From assembly GCF_002356355.1 (NCBI RefSeq), contig NZ_AP018052.1, forward strand, positions 1,116,001-1,180,000: 64,000 bases of DNA, written 5' to 3'. This stretch comes from Thiohalobacter thiocyanaticus. Its GTDB lineage: Bacteria > Pseudomonadota > Gammaproteobacteria > Thiohalobacterales > Thiohalobacteraceae. Within the stretch, counting starts at the first letter, position 1, and each line of letters starts with the position of its first letter. Below the pieces are notes generated by a model. That model was not told where the DNA came from. It did no database searches and saw only the letters and a program-made list of their open reading frames with translations. The translations under genes and the position numbers were made by a program. This document shows, piece after piece, positions 20,146-29,422 of the stretch.

Positions 20146-20901
20146 ATGGCAGGGCACAGCAAGTGGGCCAACATCAAGCACAAGAAGGCCGCGAACGACA
20201 AGAAGCGCGGCAAGGTCTGGACCAAGCTCATCCGCGAGATCACGGTCGCGGCGCGTGAGGGCAGGACCTCCGACCCCGGCACCCACCCGCGGCTGCGGCT
20301 GGCCGTGGACAAGGCGCTCGGCGCCAATATCCCCAAGGACACCATCGAAAAGGCCTGCAAGCGCGGCGCCGGCGAACTGGACGACGGCGCCAGCTACGAG
20401 GAGGTGCGCTACGAGGGCTACGGCCCCGGCGGCGTGGCCATCATGGTCGACTGCCTGACCGACAACCGCAACCGCACCGTCTCCGAGGTGCGCCATGCCT
20501 TCACCAAGCTCGGCGGCAACCTCGGCACCGATGGCTCGGTGGCCTACCTGTTCAACAAGACCGGTGTGATCAGCTTCTACGAGAACGTCGACGAGGACGC
20601 GGTGATGGAAGCCGCCCTGGAGGCCGAGGCCGACGACGTGGTGACCAACGAGGACGGTTCCATCGAGGTGCTCACCTCGCCGGAGGAGTATCAGCGGGTC
20701 AAGGATGCCATCGAGGCTGCCGGGCTCGCGCCCGACAACGCCGAGGTCACCATGCGGCCCGAGACCCTCAGCGCCGTGGATGCCGACACCGCCGAAACGG
20801 TGCTGCGCATGATCGACATGCTGGATGATCTGGACGACGTGCAGGAGGTCTACACCAACGCCGATTTCCCGGACGAGGTGCTGGACCGGCTGGCCTCCTG
20901 A
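20146..20901 (+). CDS. yebC: YebC/PmpR-family regulatory protein
   Basis: A 251-residue cytosolic protein of the YebC family. The family signature [19 protein letters not shown] is at the N-terminus, followed by [12 protein letters not shown], the internal [18 protein letters not shown] and the C-terminal [19 protein letters not shown]. Members act as DNA-binding regulators (PmpR) or as translation factors that relieve ribosome stalling on polyproline. Placement directly before ruvC is conserved across gammaproteobacteria. The ruvC gene starts 17 bases downstream. Length is typical of the family. Confidence 0.95.
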   Translation: MAGHSKWANIKHKKAANDKKRGKVWTKLIREITVAAREGRTSDPGTHPRLRLAVDKALGANIPKDTIEKACKRGAGELDDGASYEEVRYEGYGPGGVAIMVDCLTDNRNRTVSEVRHAFTKLGGNLGTDGSVAYLFNKTGVISFYENVDEDAVMEAALEAEADDVVTNEDGSIEVLTSPEEYQRVKDAIEAAGLAPDNAEVTMRPETLSAVDADTAETVLRMIDMLDDLDDVQEVYTNADFPDEVLDRLAS

Positions 20902-20918
20902 ACGCCGGCCCCGCCGCC

Positions 20919-21434
20919 ATGCGCATCCTCGGCATCGACCCCGGCTCCCGCCAGACCGGCTTCGGCCTCATCGACGCCGAGGGCAACCGCATGCGCCATG
21001 TGCACAGCGGCTTCCTGCGCATCCAGGGGGAGGACTTTCCCGCCCGGCTGCGCGCGATCTTTCTCGGCATCGGTGAGTTGATGCAGGACTATGCCCCCGA
21101 GGCCGTGGCGATCGAGCAGGTGTTCGTCTCCCGCAATGCCGACTCGGCGCTGAAGCTGGGCCAGGCCCGCGGTGCGGCCATCTGCGGCGCCCTCCAGGCC
21201 GAGGTGCCGGTGGCCGAGTACAGCCCGCGCGAAGTCAAGCAGGCCCTGGTCGGGCGCGGCGGCGCGGCCAAGGAGCAGGTCCAGCACATGGTCGGACTGC
21301 TGCTCGGCCTGAGCGCGCCGCTGCAGGCCGATCAGGCCGATGCGCTCGCCATTGCCATCTGCCATCACCATGTCAGCGCCACCCTGGGGCGGATCCCGGG
21401 TGCCGCGGGCGCGCGTGGAGGCAGGTTCAGATGA
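20919..21434 (+). CDS. ruvC: Holliday junction endonuclease RuvC
   Basis: A 171-residue Holliday-junction resolvase. Four catalytic acids are recognisable: D7 in [10 protein letters not shown], the glutamate in AVAIEQVF, and two aspartates in [15 protein letters not shown]. The enzyme cuts crossed strands symmetrically after RuvAB branch migration. It overlaps ruvA by 4 bases (ATGA at 21431), giving translational coupling. The C-terminal tail after residue 155 is Gly/Arg/Ala-rich and variable. Confidence 0.97.
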   Translation: MRILGIDPGSRQTGFGLIDAEGNRMRHVHSGFLRIQGEDFPARLRAIFLGIGELMQDYAPEAVAIEQVFVSRNADSALKLGQARGAAICGALQAEVPVAEYSPREVKQALVGRGGAAKEQVQHMVGLLLGLSAPLQADQADALAIAICHHHVSATLGRIPGAAGARGGRFR

Positions 21435-22042
21435 TCGGCCGTCTGCGCGGTCAGCTGCTGGCCAAGCAGCCGCCCCGGCTGCTGGTCGATGTCCAGGGCG
21501 TGGGCTACGAGGTCGAAGCGCCCATGACCACCTTCTACGCCCTGCCCGAGACCGGCAGCGAGGTCACCCTGCACACCCACCTGCTGGTGCGCGAGGACGC
21601 CCAGATCCTGTTCGGCTTCGGCCGCCAGGCCGAGCGTGATCTGTTCCGCCATCTGATCCGTATCAACGGCGTCGGCCCGCGCCTGGCGCTGGCGATCATG
21701 TCCGGCATGACGCTCAGCGAGTTGATCAGCTGCATCAATGACCGGGATGCCGCCGCCCTGACCCGGGTGCCCGGTATCGGCAGGAAGACCGCCGAGCGGC
21801 TGCTGGTCGATCTGGGCGACCGGCTGAAGGATTTCGGCGCTGCGCCGGAGGCGGCCGCTGGTGGCGAGGCGGGGCTGGCCCCGGCCCCGGCCGGGCCGGT
21901 GGAGGAGGCCGTGAGCGCCCTGATCGCCCTGGGCTACAAGCCGCCCGAGGCCAGCCGCATGGTGCGCGCCATCGAGGCCGGCGATCTGCCGGCCGAGGAG
22001 ATCATCCGTCAGGCCCTGCGGGCGACGACGCAGAAGGGGTGA
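21431..22042 (+). CDS. ruvA: Holliday junction branch-migration protein RuvA
   Basis: A 203-residue protein. The OB-fold N-terminus ([21 protein letters not shown]) is followed by two helix-hairpin-helix segments, including [17 protein letters not shown] and [18 protein letters not shown] flexible linker then leads to the C-terminal RuvB-contacting domain ([21 protein letters not shown]). RuvA tetramers hold the Holliday junction and load RuvB rings. The gene overlaps ruvC and is separated from ruvB by a palindromic repeat. Confidence 0.97.
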   Translation: MIGRLRGQLLAKQPPRLLVDVQGVGYEVEAPMTTFYALPETGSEVTLHTHLLVREDAQILFGFGRQAERDLFRHLIRINGVGPRLALAIMSGMTLSELISCINDRDAAALTRVPGIGRKTAERLLVDLGDRLKDFGAAPEAAAGGEAGLAPAPAGPVEEAVSALIALGYKPPEASRMVRAIEAGDLPAEEIIRQALRATTQKG

Positions 22043-22068
22043 ATGCACAGGAATCGACGGGGCATAAC

Positions 22069-22150
22069 CGTAGGTCGGGTCAGCCCTGAGGGCGTAACCC
22101 GACAGGTTTCGCGGACCATGTCGGGTTACGCTGCGCTAACCCGACCTACG
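22069..22150. repeat. Intergenic palindromic repeat (GTAGGTCGGGT type), copy 2
   Basis: Perfect 12-base ends CGTAGGTCGGGT (22069-22080) and ACCCGACCTACG (22139-22150) enclose inner arms GGCGTAACCCGACA and TGTCGGGTTACGC. It is a near copy of the element at 10845-10926. It sits between ruvA and ruvB and splits what is usually a continuous ruvAB unit. Confidence 0.85.
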
Positions 22151-22249
22151 TATTCTGCGCCGGAATGACGATATTTTGAGTCTTTGTTGCTACCGCTTGT
22201 CAGCGGTATCCCTGCGCGCTATCGTGCCGGAAACCTGAATCCCGCCATC

Positions 22250-23308
22250 ATGACAGATACTGACCGCATCATCTCGCCCGCCGTGGATTCGCCCGAGGAG
22301 GCGCGTATCGACCGCGCCATCCGACCCCACCGCCTGGCCGACTATGTCGGCCAGCCGCAGGTGCGCGAGCAGATGGAGATCTTCATCGGCGCGGCGCGGG
22401 GCCGGGGCGAGGCGCTGGACCATGTGCTGATCTTCGGCCCGCCCGGCCTGGGCAAGACTACCCTGGCCCACATCATCGCTGCCGAACTGGATGTGAACCT
22501 GCGCCACACCTCCGGCCCGGTGCTGGAGAAGCCCGGCGATCTGGCCGCGCTGCTGACCAACCTGGAGCCGCATGACGTCCTGTTCGTGGACGAGATCCAC
22601 CGCCTCAGCCCCGTGGTCGAGGAGGTGCTGTACCCGGCCATGGAGGACTACCAGCTCGACATCATGATCGGCGAGGGGCCGGCGGCGCGTTCCATCAAGC
22701 TGGATCTGCCGCCCTTTACCCTGGTCGGTGCGACCACCCGCGCCGGGCTTTTGACTTCGCCATTGCGTGACCGGTTCGGCATTGTGCAGCGGCTTGAGTT
22801 CTATAGCATTGCGGACCTGACCCGCATCGTGCAGCGTTCGGCCGGCATCCTGGGCGTGGACATGGACCCGGCCGGGGCCGAGGAGGTGGCCCGGCGCTCG
22901 CGCGGCACCCCGCGCATTGCCAACCGGCTGCTGCGGCGGGTACGCGATTACGCCCAGGTCAAGGCGCAGGGACGGGTCGATGCCGCGGTGGCGCAGCAGG
23001 CGATGGAACTGCTCAACGTCGACAGCCATGGTTTCGATATCATGGACCGCAAGCTGCTCGGCGCGTTGATCGAGAAGTTCGACGGCGGCCCCGTCGGCAT
23101 CGACAGCCTGGCGGCGGCCATCGGCGAGGAACGCGGCACGCTGGAGGATGTGATCGAGCCCTACCTGATCCAGCAGGGCTTCATGATGCGCACCGCGCGG
23201 GGCCGGATCGCCACGCGCCATGCCTATCTGCATTTCGGCATCACCCCGCCGGAATCCCTGACCGCCCGGGCCGAGGCCTCGCTGTCGCTGTTCGACGATC
23301 CGGCGTGA
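22250..23308 (+). CDS. ruvB: Holliday junction DNA helicase RuvB
   Basis: A 352-residue AAA+ motor that drives branch migration together with RuvA. It has Walker [13 protein letters not shown], Walker [17 protein letters not shown], sensor 1 [11 protein letters not shown] and the arginine-finger region [16 protein letters not shown]. The C-terminal winged helix holds [13 protein letters not shown]-like [18 protein letters not shown] and [16 protein letters not shown]. The start at ATG 22250 ([11 protein letters not shown]) fits the family; the open frame extends to 22184. The spacing from ruvA and the intervening repeat suggest it may have its own promoter. Confidence 0.97.
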   Translation: MTDTDRIISPAVDSPEEARIDRAIRPHRLADYVGQPQVREQMEIFIGAARGRGEALDHVLIFGPPGLGKTTLAHIIAAELDVNLRHTSGPVLEKPGDLAALLTNLEPHDVLFVDEIHRLSPVVEEVLYPAMEDYQLDIMIGEGPAARSIKLDLPPFTLVGATTRAGLLTSPLRDRFGIVQRLEFYSIADLTRIVQRSAGILGVDMDPAGAEEVARRSRGTPRIANRLLRRVRDYAQVKAQGRVDAAVAQQAMELLNVDSHGFDIMDRKLLGALIEKFDGGPVGIDSLAAAIGEERGTLEDVIEPYLIQQGFMMRTARGRIATRHAYLHFGITPPESLTARAEASLSLFDDPA

Positions 23309-23330
23309 ACAGCGGGCAGGCGCCGGTTGC

Positions 23331-23395
23331 CTGCGAAGGCGGGTATCCATGTCTGAGCGATATCTGGATTCCCCATGCGCGGAAATGACGGAAAG
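23331..23395. repeat. Diverged palindromic repeat between ruvB and ybgC
   Basis: GCGAAGGCGGGTATCCA pairs with TGGATTCCCCATGCGCGG, and ATGACGG lies at the end. It is a degenerate member of the GTCATTCCCGC / GGCGGGAATCCA class also seen at 10951-10976 and 17967-17999. It marks the boundary between the ruv and tol-pal units. Confidence 0.55.
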
Positions 23396-23430
23396 TGTGA
23401 TAAGGAATCTATTCTGATAACGCCTGTCTG

Positions 23431-23850
23431 ATGGAGCAGCGAACAACACAAGCCGTGTTCTACTGGCCGGTGCGCGTCTACTACGAGGACACCGACAGCG
23501 GCGGCGTCGTCTACTACGCCAACTACCTCCGGTTCATGGAACGCGCGCGCACCGAATACCTGCGCAGTCTGGGCTTCGAGCAGGACCGGCTCCAGCGCGA
23601 GGCAGGCATCATCTTTGCAGTACGTTCTGTGAACATCGAGTATCTGCGCCCGGCGCGTTTCAACATGGAACTCGAGGTCAGTGCGCGGGTCGTGGCCGCA
23701 GGCCGGGCCAGCCTGGAATTCGAGCAGCTGGTGCTGGAGGCGGGCAGGCGTGAAACGCCCCTGTGCACGGGACAGGTCCGCATTGCCTGCCTGGATGCCG
23801 GGAGTTTCCGGCCCCGCGCCATACCTGATTACATTGCGAAGGAGATCTGA
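23431..23850 (+). CDS. ybgC: Acyl-CoA thioesterase YbgC (Tol-Pal cluster)
   Basis: A 139-residue hot-dog-fold thioesterase. The family motif VYYEDTDSGGVVYYANYLRF contains the catalytic aspartate. ERARTEYLRSLGFEQ and the strand FAVRSVNIEYLRPAR follow. YbgC hydrolyses acyl-CoA or acyl-ACP and associates with phospholipid-synthesis proteins. It is always the first gene of the tol-pal operon, and tolQ starts directly at the next base after its stop. Confidence 0.95.
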   Translation: MEQRTTQAVFYWPVRVYYEDTDSGGVVYYANYLRFMERARTEYLRSLGFEQDRLQREAGIIFAVRSVNIEYLRPARFNMELEVSARVVAAGRASLEFEQLVLEAGRRETPLCTGQVRIACLDAGSFRPRAIPDYIAKEI

Positions 23851-24537
23851 ATGTCGACGGACTTGTCGATGCTGCATCTGATACTCGGCGCCAGCCCGGT
23901 GGTGCAGCTGGTGATGCTGCTGCTGGTTGCCCTGTCGCTGTTGTCCTGGACCCTGATCTTCCATAAATGGAAGAAGCTCGGCGCGGCGCAGCGCGATGCG
24001 AAGGACTTCGAGCAGCAGTTCTGGTCCGGAGGTGAGCTGGCCGCCCTGTACCAGCAGGTCGCGGCCCGTGAGCAGGACAACGAGGGCATGGCCGACATCT
24101 TCGAGGCCGGTTTCAAGGAATACAGCCGCCTGCGCAAGCAGCCTCAGGTCGAGGGCGGTGCCATGGTCGAGGGGGCCCAGCGGGCCATGCGCGTGGCGCT
24201 CTCACGGGAGGAGGACCGGCTGGAGGCCGGGCTGTCCTTCCTGGCTACGGTCGGTTCCACCAGCCCCTACATCGGCCTGTTCGGCACCGTGTGGGGCATC
24301 ATGAATGCCTTCCGCTCGCTCGGTAATGTGCATCAGGCCACCCTGGCCATGGTCGCCCCCGGTATTGCCGAGGCCCTCATCGCCACCGCCATGGGCCTGT
24401 TCGCTGCCATCCCCGCGGTCATTGCCTACAACCGCTTCTCCAACGATGTCGAGCGGCTGGCCAATCGCTACGACAATTTCCTGGAGGAATTCGTCGCCCT
24501 GCTGCACCGCCAGTCGTTGACGGCAAGGAAGGACTGA
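23851..24537 (+). CDS. tolQ: Tol-Pal system proton channel subunit TolQ
   Basis: A 228-residue inner membrane protein of the ExbB/TolQ/MotA family. There are three membrane segments: residues about 15-38 (VVQLVMLLLVALSLLSWTLI), about 130-155 and about 165-190. The conserved ATVGSTSPYIGLFGTVWGIM and the later ALIATAMGLFAAIPAVIAYN surround the proton path. Together with TolR it converts proton motive force into movement of TolA for outer membrane constriction at division. It is the second gene of the cluster. Confidence 0.97.
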   Translation: MSTDLSMLHLILGASPVVQLVMLLLVALSLLSWTLIFHKWKKLGAAQRDAKDFEQQFWSGGELAALYQQVAAREQDNEGMADIFEAGFKEYSRLRKQPQVEGGAMVEGAQRAMRVALSREEDRLEAGLSFLATVGSTSPYIGLFGTVWGIMNAFRSLGNVHQATLAMVAPGIAEALIATAMGLFAAIPAVIAYNRFSNDVERLANRYDNFLEEFVALLHRQSLTARKD

Positions 24538-24538
24538 C

Positions 24539-24973
24539 ATGGCGCGTCAGCGGCACAAGAAGCGGCCGATGGCCGAAATCAATGTGGTGCCCTACATTGA
24601 TGTTATGCTGGTCATGCTGGTGATCTTCATGATCACCGCGCCGCTGCTCACCCAGGGTGTGCATGTCTCGCTGCCCAGCGCCGATGCCCAGCCGCTGTCG
24701 CAGGACAGCGAGGAGCCGCTGCAGGTGACGGTCGATGCCGGCGGCAACTTCTATCTGAACGTGGGCGATGATCCCGATCAGCCGATCGATGCCGGGACCC
24801 TGGTCCAGCGCAGCGCGGCGGTGCTGCGCAACAAGCCGAATACCCCGGTGCTGGTGCGGGGGGATTCCGGCGTGGCCTATGGCACGGTGGTCCGTGCCAT
24901 GGTGCTGCTGCAGCAGGCCGGCGCCCCCAATGTCGGGCTGGTTACGGAACCGCCGGAGGCGGCCTCGCCTTGA
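24539..24973 (+). CDS. tolR: Tol-Pal system protein TolR
   Basis: A 144-residue ExbD/TolR family protein. A single membrane helix (about residues 18-38) carries the functional aspartate in NVVPYIDVMLVMLVIFMIT. The periplasmic domain ends with a strand-rich segment (VARG-like VLVRGDSGVAYGTVV). TolR pairs with TolQ in the proton channel and binds peptidoglycan. It starts 1 base after the tolQ stop. The tolA gene starts at a TTG overlapping its TGA. Confidence 0.97.
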   Translation: MARQRHKKRPMAEINVVPYIDVMLVMLVIFMITAPLLTQGVHVSLPSADAQPLSQDSEEPLQVTVDAGGNFYLNVGDDPDQPIDAGTLVQRSAAVLRNKPNTPVLVRGDSGVAYGTVVRAMVLLQQAGAPNVGLVTEPPEAASP

Positions 24974-25983
24974 GAGCCCTGTGGAAACTGTTCCGGGAGA
25001 CGCCGCAGGCCTTCATCTATGCCCTGCTGGTGCACTTGGTGCTGGTCGCCTTCCTGGCTGTCAGCCTGGACTGGACCCCCAAACCGCAGCTGCAGGCCTC
25101 CAGTGAACCGGTGATCGAAGCCGTGGCGATGGACGAGGCGCAGGTCCAGGCCGAACTGGACAAGCTCAAGGCGGCCGAGGAACGCGAACAGGCCGAGGCC
25201 GAGGCCCGGCTGCGCGAGGCCGAGGAGAAGCGGCGTCAGGCCGAAGCCGCCCGCCAGGCGGAACAACAGCGGCTGGAGAAGCTCAAACAGGAGCAGGCCG
25301 CCGAGGCCGCGCGTCAGGCCGAACTCAAGCGCCAGCAGGAGGCCGAGGCCAGGCGGTTGGAGGAACTCCGACAGCAGCAGCAGGCGCTGGTCCGCAAGCA
25401 GGAACAGGAGCGCAAGCGTCTGGCAGAACTGGAGGCCCGGCGCAAGGCGGAAGCCGAGGCCAGACGCAAGGCCGAAGAGGAGGCCCGGCGCAAGGCGGAA
25501 GCCGAGGCCCGACGCAAGGCCGAAGAGGAGGCCCGGCGCAAGGCTGAAGAGGAGGCCCGGCGCAAGGCCGAGGAGGAAGCCCGCCGCAAGGCCGAGGAGG
25601 AAGCCCGGCGCAAGGCCGAGGAAGAGGCCCGGCGCCAGGCCGAACAGGCCCTGCAGCAGCAGCTGGAGGCGGAGCGCCAGGCGCTGGCCGCGGCCGAGGC
25701 CGAGCGCGTGGTCAGCCGCTATGTGGCGGCCATCCAGCAGAAGGTGGAGCGCAACTGGATCCAGCCGCCGGGCAGCCGCCAGGGCCTGACCTGTGTCGTT
25801 CAGGTCGGTCTGATCCCGGGCGGTGAGGTTACCCGCGTGAGTATCGTCACCGGCAGCGGCGACGCGGCCTTCGACCGCTCGGTGGAGGCTGCCGTGTGGC
25901 GCTCCAGCCCGCTGCCGCTGCCGCCCGACAACCAGTATTTCGATCGTTTCCGTAATCTGAAATTCCGCTTTTCACCCGGATGA
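24970..25983 (+). CDS. tolA: Cell envelope integrity protein TolA
   Basis: A 337-residue protein that links TolQR to Pal across the periplasm. A membrane anchor near residues 14-34 (AFIYALLVHLVLVAFLAVSL) is followed by a long alpha-helical rod rich in Ala, Glu, Lys and Arg, including about ten repeats of the type EEARRKAE (DNA 25431-25640). The globular C-terminal domain (about 240-337) has the segments RNWIQPPGSRQGLTCVVQV and SGDAAFDRSVEAAVWRSSP. The start is TTG at 24970, overlapping the tolR stop; no ATG or GTG lies in a suitable place. Confidence 0.95.
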   Translation: MRALWKLFRETPQAFIYALLVHLVLVAFLAVSLDWTPKPQLQASSEPVIEAVAMDEAQVQAELDKLKAAEEREQAEAEARLREAEEKRRQAEAARQAEQQRLEKLKQEQAAEAARQAELKRQQEAEARRLEELRQQQQALVRKQEQERKRLAELEARRKAEAEARRKAEEEARRKAEAEARRKAEEEARRKAEEEARRKAEEEARRKAEEEARRKAEEEARRQAEQALQQQLEAERQALAAAEAERVVSRYVAAIQQKVERNWIQPPGSRQGLTCVVQVGLIPGGEVTRVSIVTGSGDAAFDRSVEAAVWRSSPLPLPPDNQYFDRFRNLKFRFSPG

Positions 25984-25995
25984 TGCACTGAGGTC

Positions 25996-27297
25996 ATGAT
26001 GAAGAGGATTATCGCTGTCTTCCTGTTGCTGCTGTTCTGGTCGGGGCTGCAGCCGGCCCGGGCCGAGTTGACCATCGAGATCACCTCCGGCATCGAAGGC
26101 GCGCTGCCGATCGCAGTGGTGCCCTTCGCCTGGAACGGCCCGGGGGCGCCGCCCGAGGACGTGGCGGAGATCGTCGCCGCGGATCTGGCCCGCAGCGGTC
26201 AGTTCGCGCCGCTGCCCCGGGCCGATATGCTGTCCCGGCCGGCCCGTCCCGAGGATATCCGCTACCGCGACTGGCGCGCCGTGGGCGTGGACAACCTGGT
26301 CATCGGACGTATCGTGCCGCGTGAGGGCGGTGGCTACACCGTCGAATTCCGTCTGTTCGATGTCTTCCGCGGTCGCCAGCTGACCGGCTACAGCTTTCCC
26401 ACCAGCGGCGAGCGCCTGCGCGAGACCGCGCACCGGGTGGCCGACATCGTCTACGAGACCCTGACCGGCGAGCGCGGTGCCTTCCGCACCTGGATCGCCT
26501 ACGTCACCGTGACCGGCAGCGGCGATGAACGCCGCTACAGCCTGCAGGTGGCTGACTCCGACGGCTATAACCCGCGCACCGTGCTGCGCTCGCGTCAGCC
26601 GCTGATGTCGCCGTCCTGGTCGCCGGACGCCCGCCGCCTGGCCTATGTCACCTTCGAGCAGGAAACCGCCGAGGTGTATGTCCAGGAACTGGCCACCGGG
26701 CAGCGGCGCAAGGTCGCCTCCTATCAGGGCATCAACGGTGCCCCGGCCTGGTCGCCGGACGGCAGGCAGCTGGCGTTAACCCTGTCACAGGACGGCAACG
26801 CCGAAATCTATATCCTGTCGCTGGACTCCGACCGTCTGCGGCGCCTGACCCGGCATCCGGCCATCGATACCGAGCCGGCCTGGGCCCCCGACGGCCGCAG
26901 TCTGGTCTTCACCTCGGACCGCGGGGGCAGTCCGCAGCTCTACCGGCTGGCGGTCGACGGCGGCCGGCCCGAACGCCTGACCTTCGAGGGCGGCTATAAT
27001 GCCAGTGCGGATTTCGCCCCTGACGGCAAGCGCCTGGCGCTGCTGCACCGCGACGGCCGCGGTAATTACCGGGTGGCGGTGCAGGACCTGGAGCGGGGCA
27101 TGCTGACCCTGGTCAGCGAGGGCCGGCTGGACGAGTCCCCCTCGTTCGCGCCCAATGGCCGCATGATTCTGTATGCCACCGAGGCAGGCGGACGCGGGGT
27201 GCTGGCGGCGGCCTCGGTCGACGGCCGGGTGGGCCAGCGGCTGCGGCTGCAGGAGGGCGAGGTGCGCGAACCGGCCTGGTCGCCCTTTCTCGAATGA
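25996..27297 (+). CDS. tolB: Tol-Pal system beta-propeller protein TolB
   Basis: A 433-residue periplasmic protein. A signal peptide ([19 protein letters not shown]) precedes an N-terminal domain with the family pattern IAVVPFAW and [11 protein letters not shown] six-bladed WD40-like propeller follows with repeated units such as [34 protein letters not shown] and [19 protein letters not shown]. TolB binds Pal and TolA and helps recycle Pal to division sites. It lies 12 bases after tolA. Confidence 0.97.
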   Translation: MMKRIIAVFLLLLFWSGLQPARAELTIEITSGIEGALPIAVVPFAWNGPGAPPEDVAEIVAADLARSGQFAPLPRADMLSRPARPEDIRYRDWRAVGVDNLVIGRIVPREGGGYTVEFRLFDVFRGRQLTGYSFPTSGERLRETAHRVADIVYETLTGERGAFRTWIAYVTVTGSGDERRYSLQVADSDGYNPRTVLRSRQPLMSPSWSPDARRLAYVTFEQETAEVYVQELATGQRRKVASYQGINGAPAWSPDGRQLALTLSQDGNAEIYILSLDSDRLRRLTRHPAIDTEPAWAPDGRSLVFTSDRGGSPQLYRLAVDGGRPERLTFEGGYNASADFAPDGKRLALLHRDGRGNYRVAVQDLERGMLTLVSEGRLDESPSFAPNGRMILYATEAGGRGVLAAASVDGRVGQRLRLQEGEVREPAWSPFLE

Positions 27298-27342
27298 TCT
27301 GACAAACAACATCAACGTGATTGAATAAGAGGAGTCGATGCA

Positions 27343-27885
27343 ATGCACATCAGGAATGGACTGATCGGGATTCTGGCCCTGGCGCTGCTGGGCGGCTGCG
27401 GGACCATGGACAAGCGTGCCGACGGCGATGTGGCCGTGGAGGATCGCAGTGCCGCGGCGGGTGCCGAAGGCATGGAGGGGGCACAGGCCAGGGGCCTGGG
27501 TGCCGACGGGGACCTGCGCGGCCTGGCGCTGGATGACCCCAGCAGCCCCCTGGCCACCCGCACCATCTACTTCGAGTTCGACTCCAGCGAGGTGGCTGCC
27601 GCGGATCGCGAGCTCGTCTCCGCCCATGCCCGTTACCTGGCCGCCAATCCGCAGCAGCAGGTGGTGCTGGAAGGCCACGCCGACGAACGCGGCTCGCGCG
27701 AGTACAACATCGGTCTGGGTGATCGCAGAGCCCAGTCGGTGCGCCGCATGCTCGAGTTCCAGGGGGTGACGCCGGACCAGATCAGGACCGTGAGCTACGG
27801 CGAGGAGAAGCCGGCCGTGGAAGGGCATGACGAACAGGCCTGGAGTCGTAACCGCCGGGTCGAAATCGTCTACATGGATCAGTGA
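27343..27885 (+). CDS. pal: Peptidoglycan-associated lipoprotein Pal
   Basis: A 180-residue outer membrane lipoprotein. The lipobox LALALLGGC gives a lipidated cysteine near residue 19. A flexible linker leads to the OmpA-like domain: TIYFEFDSSEV, VVLEGHADERGSREYNIGLG and the peptidoglycan-binding RAQSVRRMLEFQGV. The end is RNRRVEIVYMDQ. Pal tethers the outer membrane to murein and is positioned by TolB. The linker, rich in Gly, Ala and Asp, is longer than in E. coli. Confidence 0.97.
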   Translation: MHIRNGLIGILALALLGGCGTMDKRADGDVAVEDRSAAAGAEGMEGAQARGLGADGDLRGLALDDPSSPLATRTIYFEFDSSEVAAADRELVSAHARYLAANPQQQVVLEGHADERGSREYNIGLGDRRAQSVRRMLEFQGVTPDQIRTVSYGEEKPAVEGHDEQAWSRNRRVEIVYMDQ

Positions 27886-28676
27886 TGATGCGACGTGCGC
27901 CGATCACCCTGATACTGACGGCCGTACTGGCCACCGCACCCGCGGTCCAGGCCCGCGACGGCGATCTGGACCAGCGGGTGCAGCGGCTGGAGCAGCTGAT
28001 GCAGAGCCGCGGTCTGATGGAGATGCTGACCCGGCTGGAACAGCTGCAGCGCGAGGTGCAGGAACTGCGCGGGCAGGTGGAGGTCCAGGGGCATACCCTG
28101 GAGCAGCTCAAGAAGCGTCAGCGCGATCTGTACATGGATGTGGACCGGCGACTGCAGCAACTGGAGAGCGGCGCGCCGGCAGCCGGTGCAGGCGGTATTG
28201 GTGCGCCGGACCAGCCTTCGCCGCCGTCTGCTGCCCCTGACGCCGGTGAAGCCGGCGATGCGGATGCGGTCATGGATGCCGCTGCCGGCGTCGACCAGCG
28301 CCAGCAGTACCAGCAGGCGCTGGATATACTGCGCGAGGGCCGCTACATGCAGGCCGCCGAGGCCTTCAGCGGGTTCCTCCAGGCCCATCCCGACAGTGCC
28401 TATGCCGCCAATGCCCAGTACTGGCTGGCGGAGTCCTATTACGTGACCCGGCAGTTCCCCCGGGCGCTGGAGGAGTTCCGGCAGGTGGTCGAGACCTACT
28501 CCGACAGCAACAAGGTGGCCGATGCCCGCTTGAAGGTTGCCTTCATCCATTACGAGATGGAGGACTGGCAGGCCGCGCGCCAGGCGCTGGATGCCGTGAT
28601 AGCGGACTATCCCGGCACCACCGCGGCGCGCCTGGCCGAGGAGCGGCTGGCCCGGCTGAACCGGGAAGGCCGTTAG
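27885..28676 (+). CDS. cpoB: Cell division coordinator CpoB (YbgF)
   Basis: A 263-residue periplasmic protein. A signal peptide (ITLILTAVLATAPAVQA) is followed by an N-terminal coiled coil (about residues 25-90, LDQRVQRLEQLMQSRG onward) that trimerises. A Pro/Ala linker and C-terminal TPR repeats follow (YQQALDILREGRYMQAAEAF, SAYAANAQYWLAESYYVTRQ). CpoB links peptidoglycan synthesis to Tol-driven constriction. The start ATG 27885 overlaps the pal stop; ATG 27888 is equally possible. Confidence 0.95.
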   Translation: MMRRAPITLILTAVLATAPAVQARDGDLDQRVQRLEQLMQSRGLMEMLTRLEQLQREVQELRGQVEVQGHTLEQLKKRQRDLYMDVDRRLQQLESGAPAAGAGGIGAPDQPSPPSAAPDAGEAGDADAVMDAAAGVDQRQQYQQALDILREGRYMQAAEAFSGFLQAHPDSAYAANAQYWLAESYYVTRQFPRALEEFRQVVETYSDSNKVADARLKVAFIHYEMEDWQAARQALDAVIADYPGTTAARLAEERLARLNREGR

Positions 28677-28724
28677 GCCGGGCCGTCCGGCCGGTTGGAT
28701 CTGCCGCCGCCCGGCCGGATGCGG

Positions 28725-28730
28725 TAAAAT
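28725..28730 (+). promoter_or_regulatory. Candidate -10 element for queE, possibly leaderless
   Basis: TAAAAT ends 6 bases before the queE ATG. If used, transcription would begin at or next to the start codon. There is no clear ribosome site before this ATG, and the gene is separated from cpoB by a 60-base GC-rich gap. Confidence 0.35.
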
Positions 28731-28736
28731 GGCCGC

Positions 28737-29417
28737 ATGCCCGAACCTTCCACCCCCACGCTCGCTCAGGCCGCCGCGTCGCGTCTGCGTATCACCGAGA
28801 TCTTCCATTCCCTGCAGGGCGAGGCGGATACGGTGGGCTGGCCCACCGTATTCGTGCGCCTGACCGGCTGTCCGCTGCGCTGCCATTATTGTGATACCGA
28901 ATATGCCTTCCACGGCGGTGAATGGATGGACCTGGACGCCATCCTGGCCGGGGTCGAACAGTACGGTGCGCAGTACGTGACCGTCACCGGCGGGGAGCCG
29001 CTGGCGCAGAAGGCCTGCCGACCGCTGCTCACGCAACTGTGCGATGCCGGCTACCGGGTCTCGCTCGAGACCAGCGGCGCGCTGGACATCGACCGCATCG
29101 ATCCGCGCGTGGTCAAGGTGGTGGATCTCAAGACCCCGGGCTCGGGCGAGGTCGGGCGCAACCGCTACTGCGTACTGGAACACATGAGCCCGGCCGATCA
29201 ACTCAAGTTCGTGCTGTGTGACCGCGCCGATTATGAATGGGCCCGGGACAAGCTCACCGAGTATGACATTCCGGCCATCTGCCAGGTGCTGTTCTCGCCG
29301 GCCTGGGGGCAGCTGGAGCCGCGTGAACTGGCGGACTGGATCCTGGCCGACCGACTGCCGGTGCGTTTTCAGGTGCAGCTGCACAAGCTGCTCTGGGGCG
29401 ATGTGCCGGGGCGCTGA
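28737..29417 (+). CDS. queE: 7-carboxy-7-deazaguanine synthase QueE
   Basis: A 226-residue radical SAM enzyme that contracts carboxy-tetrahydropterin to 7-carboxy-7-deazaguanine in queuosine synthesis. The iron-sulfur cysteines are in [34 protein letters not shown] precedes them and [15 protein letters not shown] follows. The C-terminal [11 protein letters not shown] is typical of the proteobacterial type. The queC gene starts 5 bases later, and the pair follows tol-pal-cpoB as in many gammaproteobacteria. Confidence 0.95.
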   Translation: MPEPSTPTLAQAAASRLRITEIFHSLQGEADTVGWPTVFVRLTGCPLRCHYCDTEYAFHGGEWMDLDAILAGVEQYGAQYVTVTGGEPLAQKACRPLLTQLCDAGYRVSLETSGALDIDRIDPRVVKVVDLKTPGSGEVGRNRYCVLEHMSPADQLKFVLCDRADYEWARDKLTEYDIPAICQVLFSPAWGQLEPRELADWILADRLPVRFQVQLHKLLWGDVPGR

Positions 29418-29422
29418 AACAG

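Noticed and set aside
25431-25640. Regular repeats as a CRISPR array
   Set aside because: Repeats are contiguous, in frame with tolA and encode its helical rod; there are no spacers.
27321-27536. Small open frame at the start of pal
   Set aside because: Overlaps pal in another frame; pal has a proper lipobox and OmpA-like domain.
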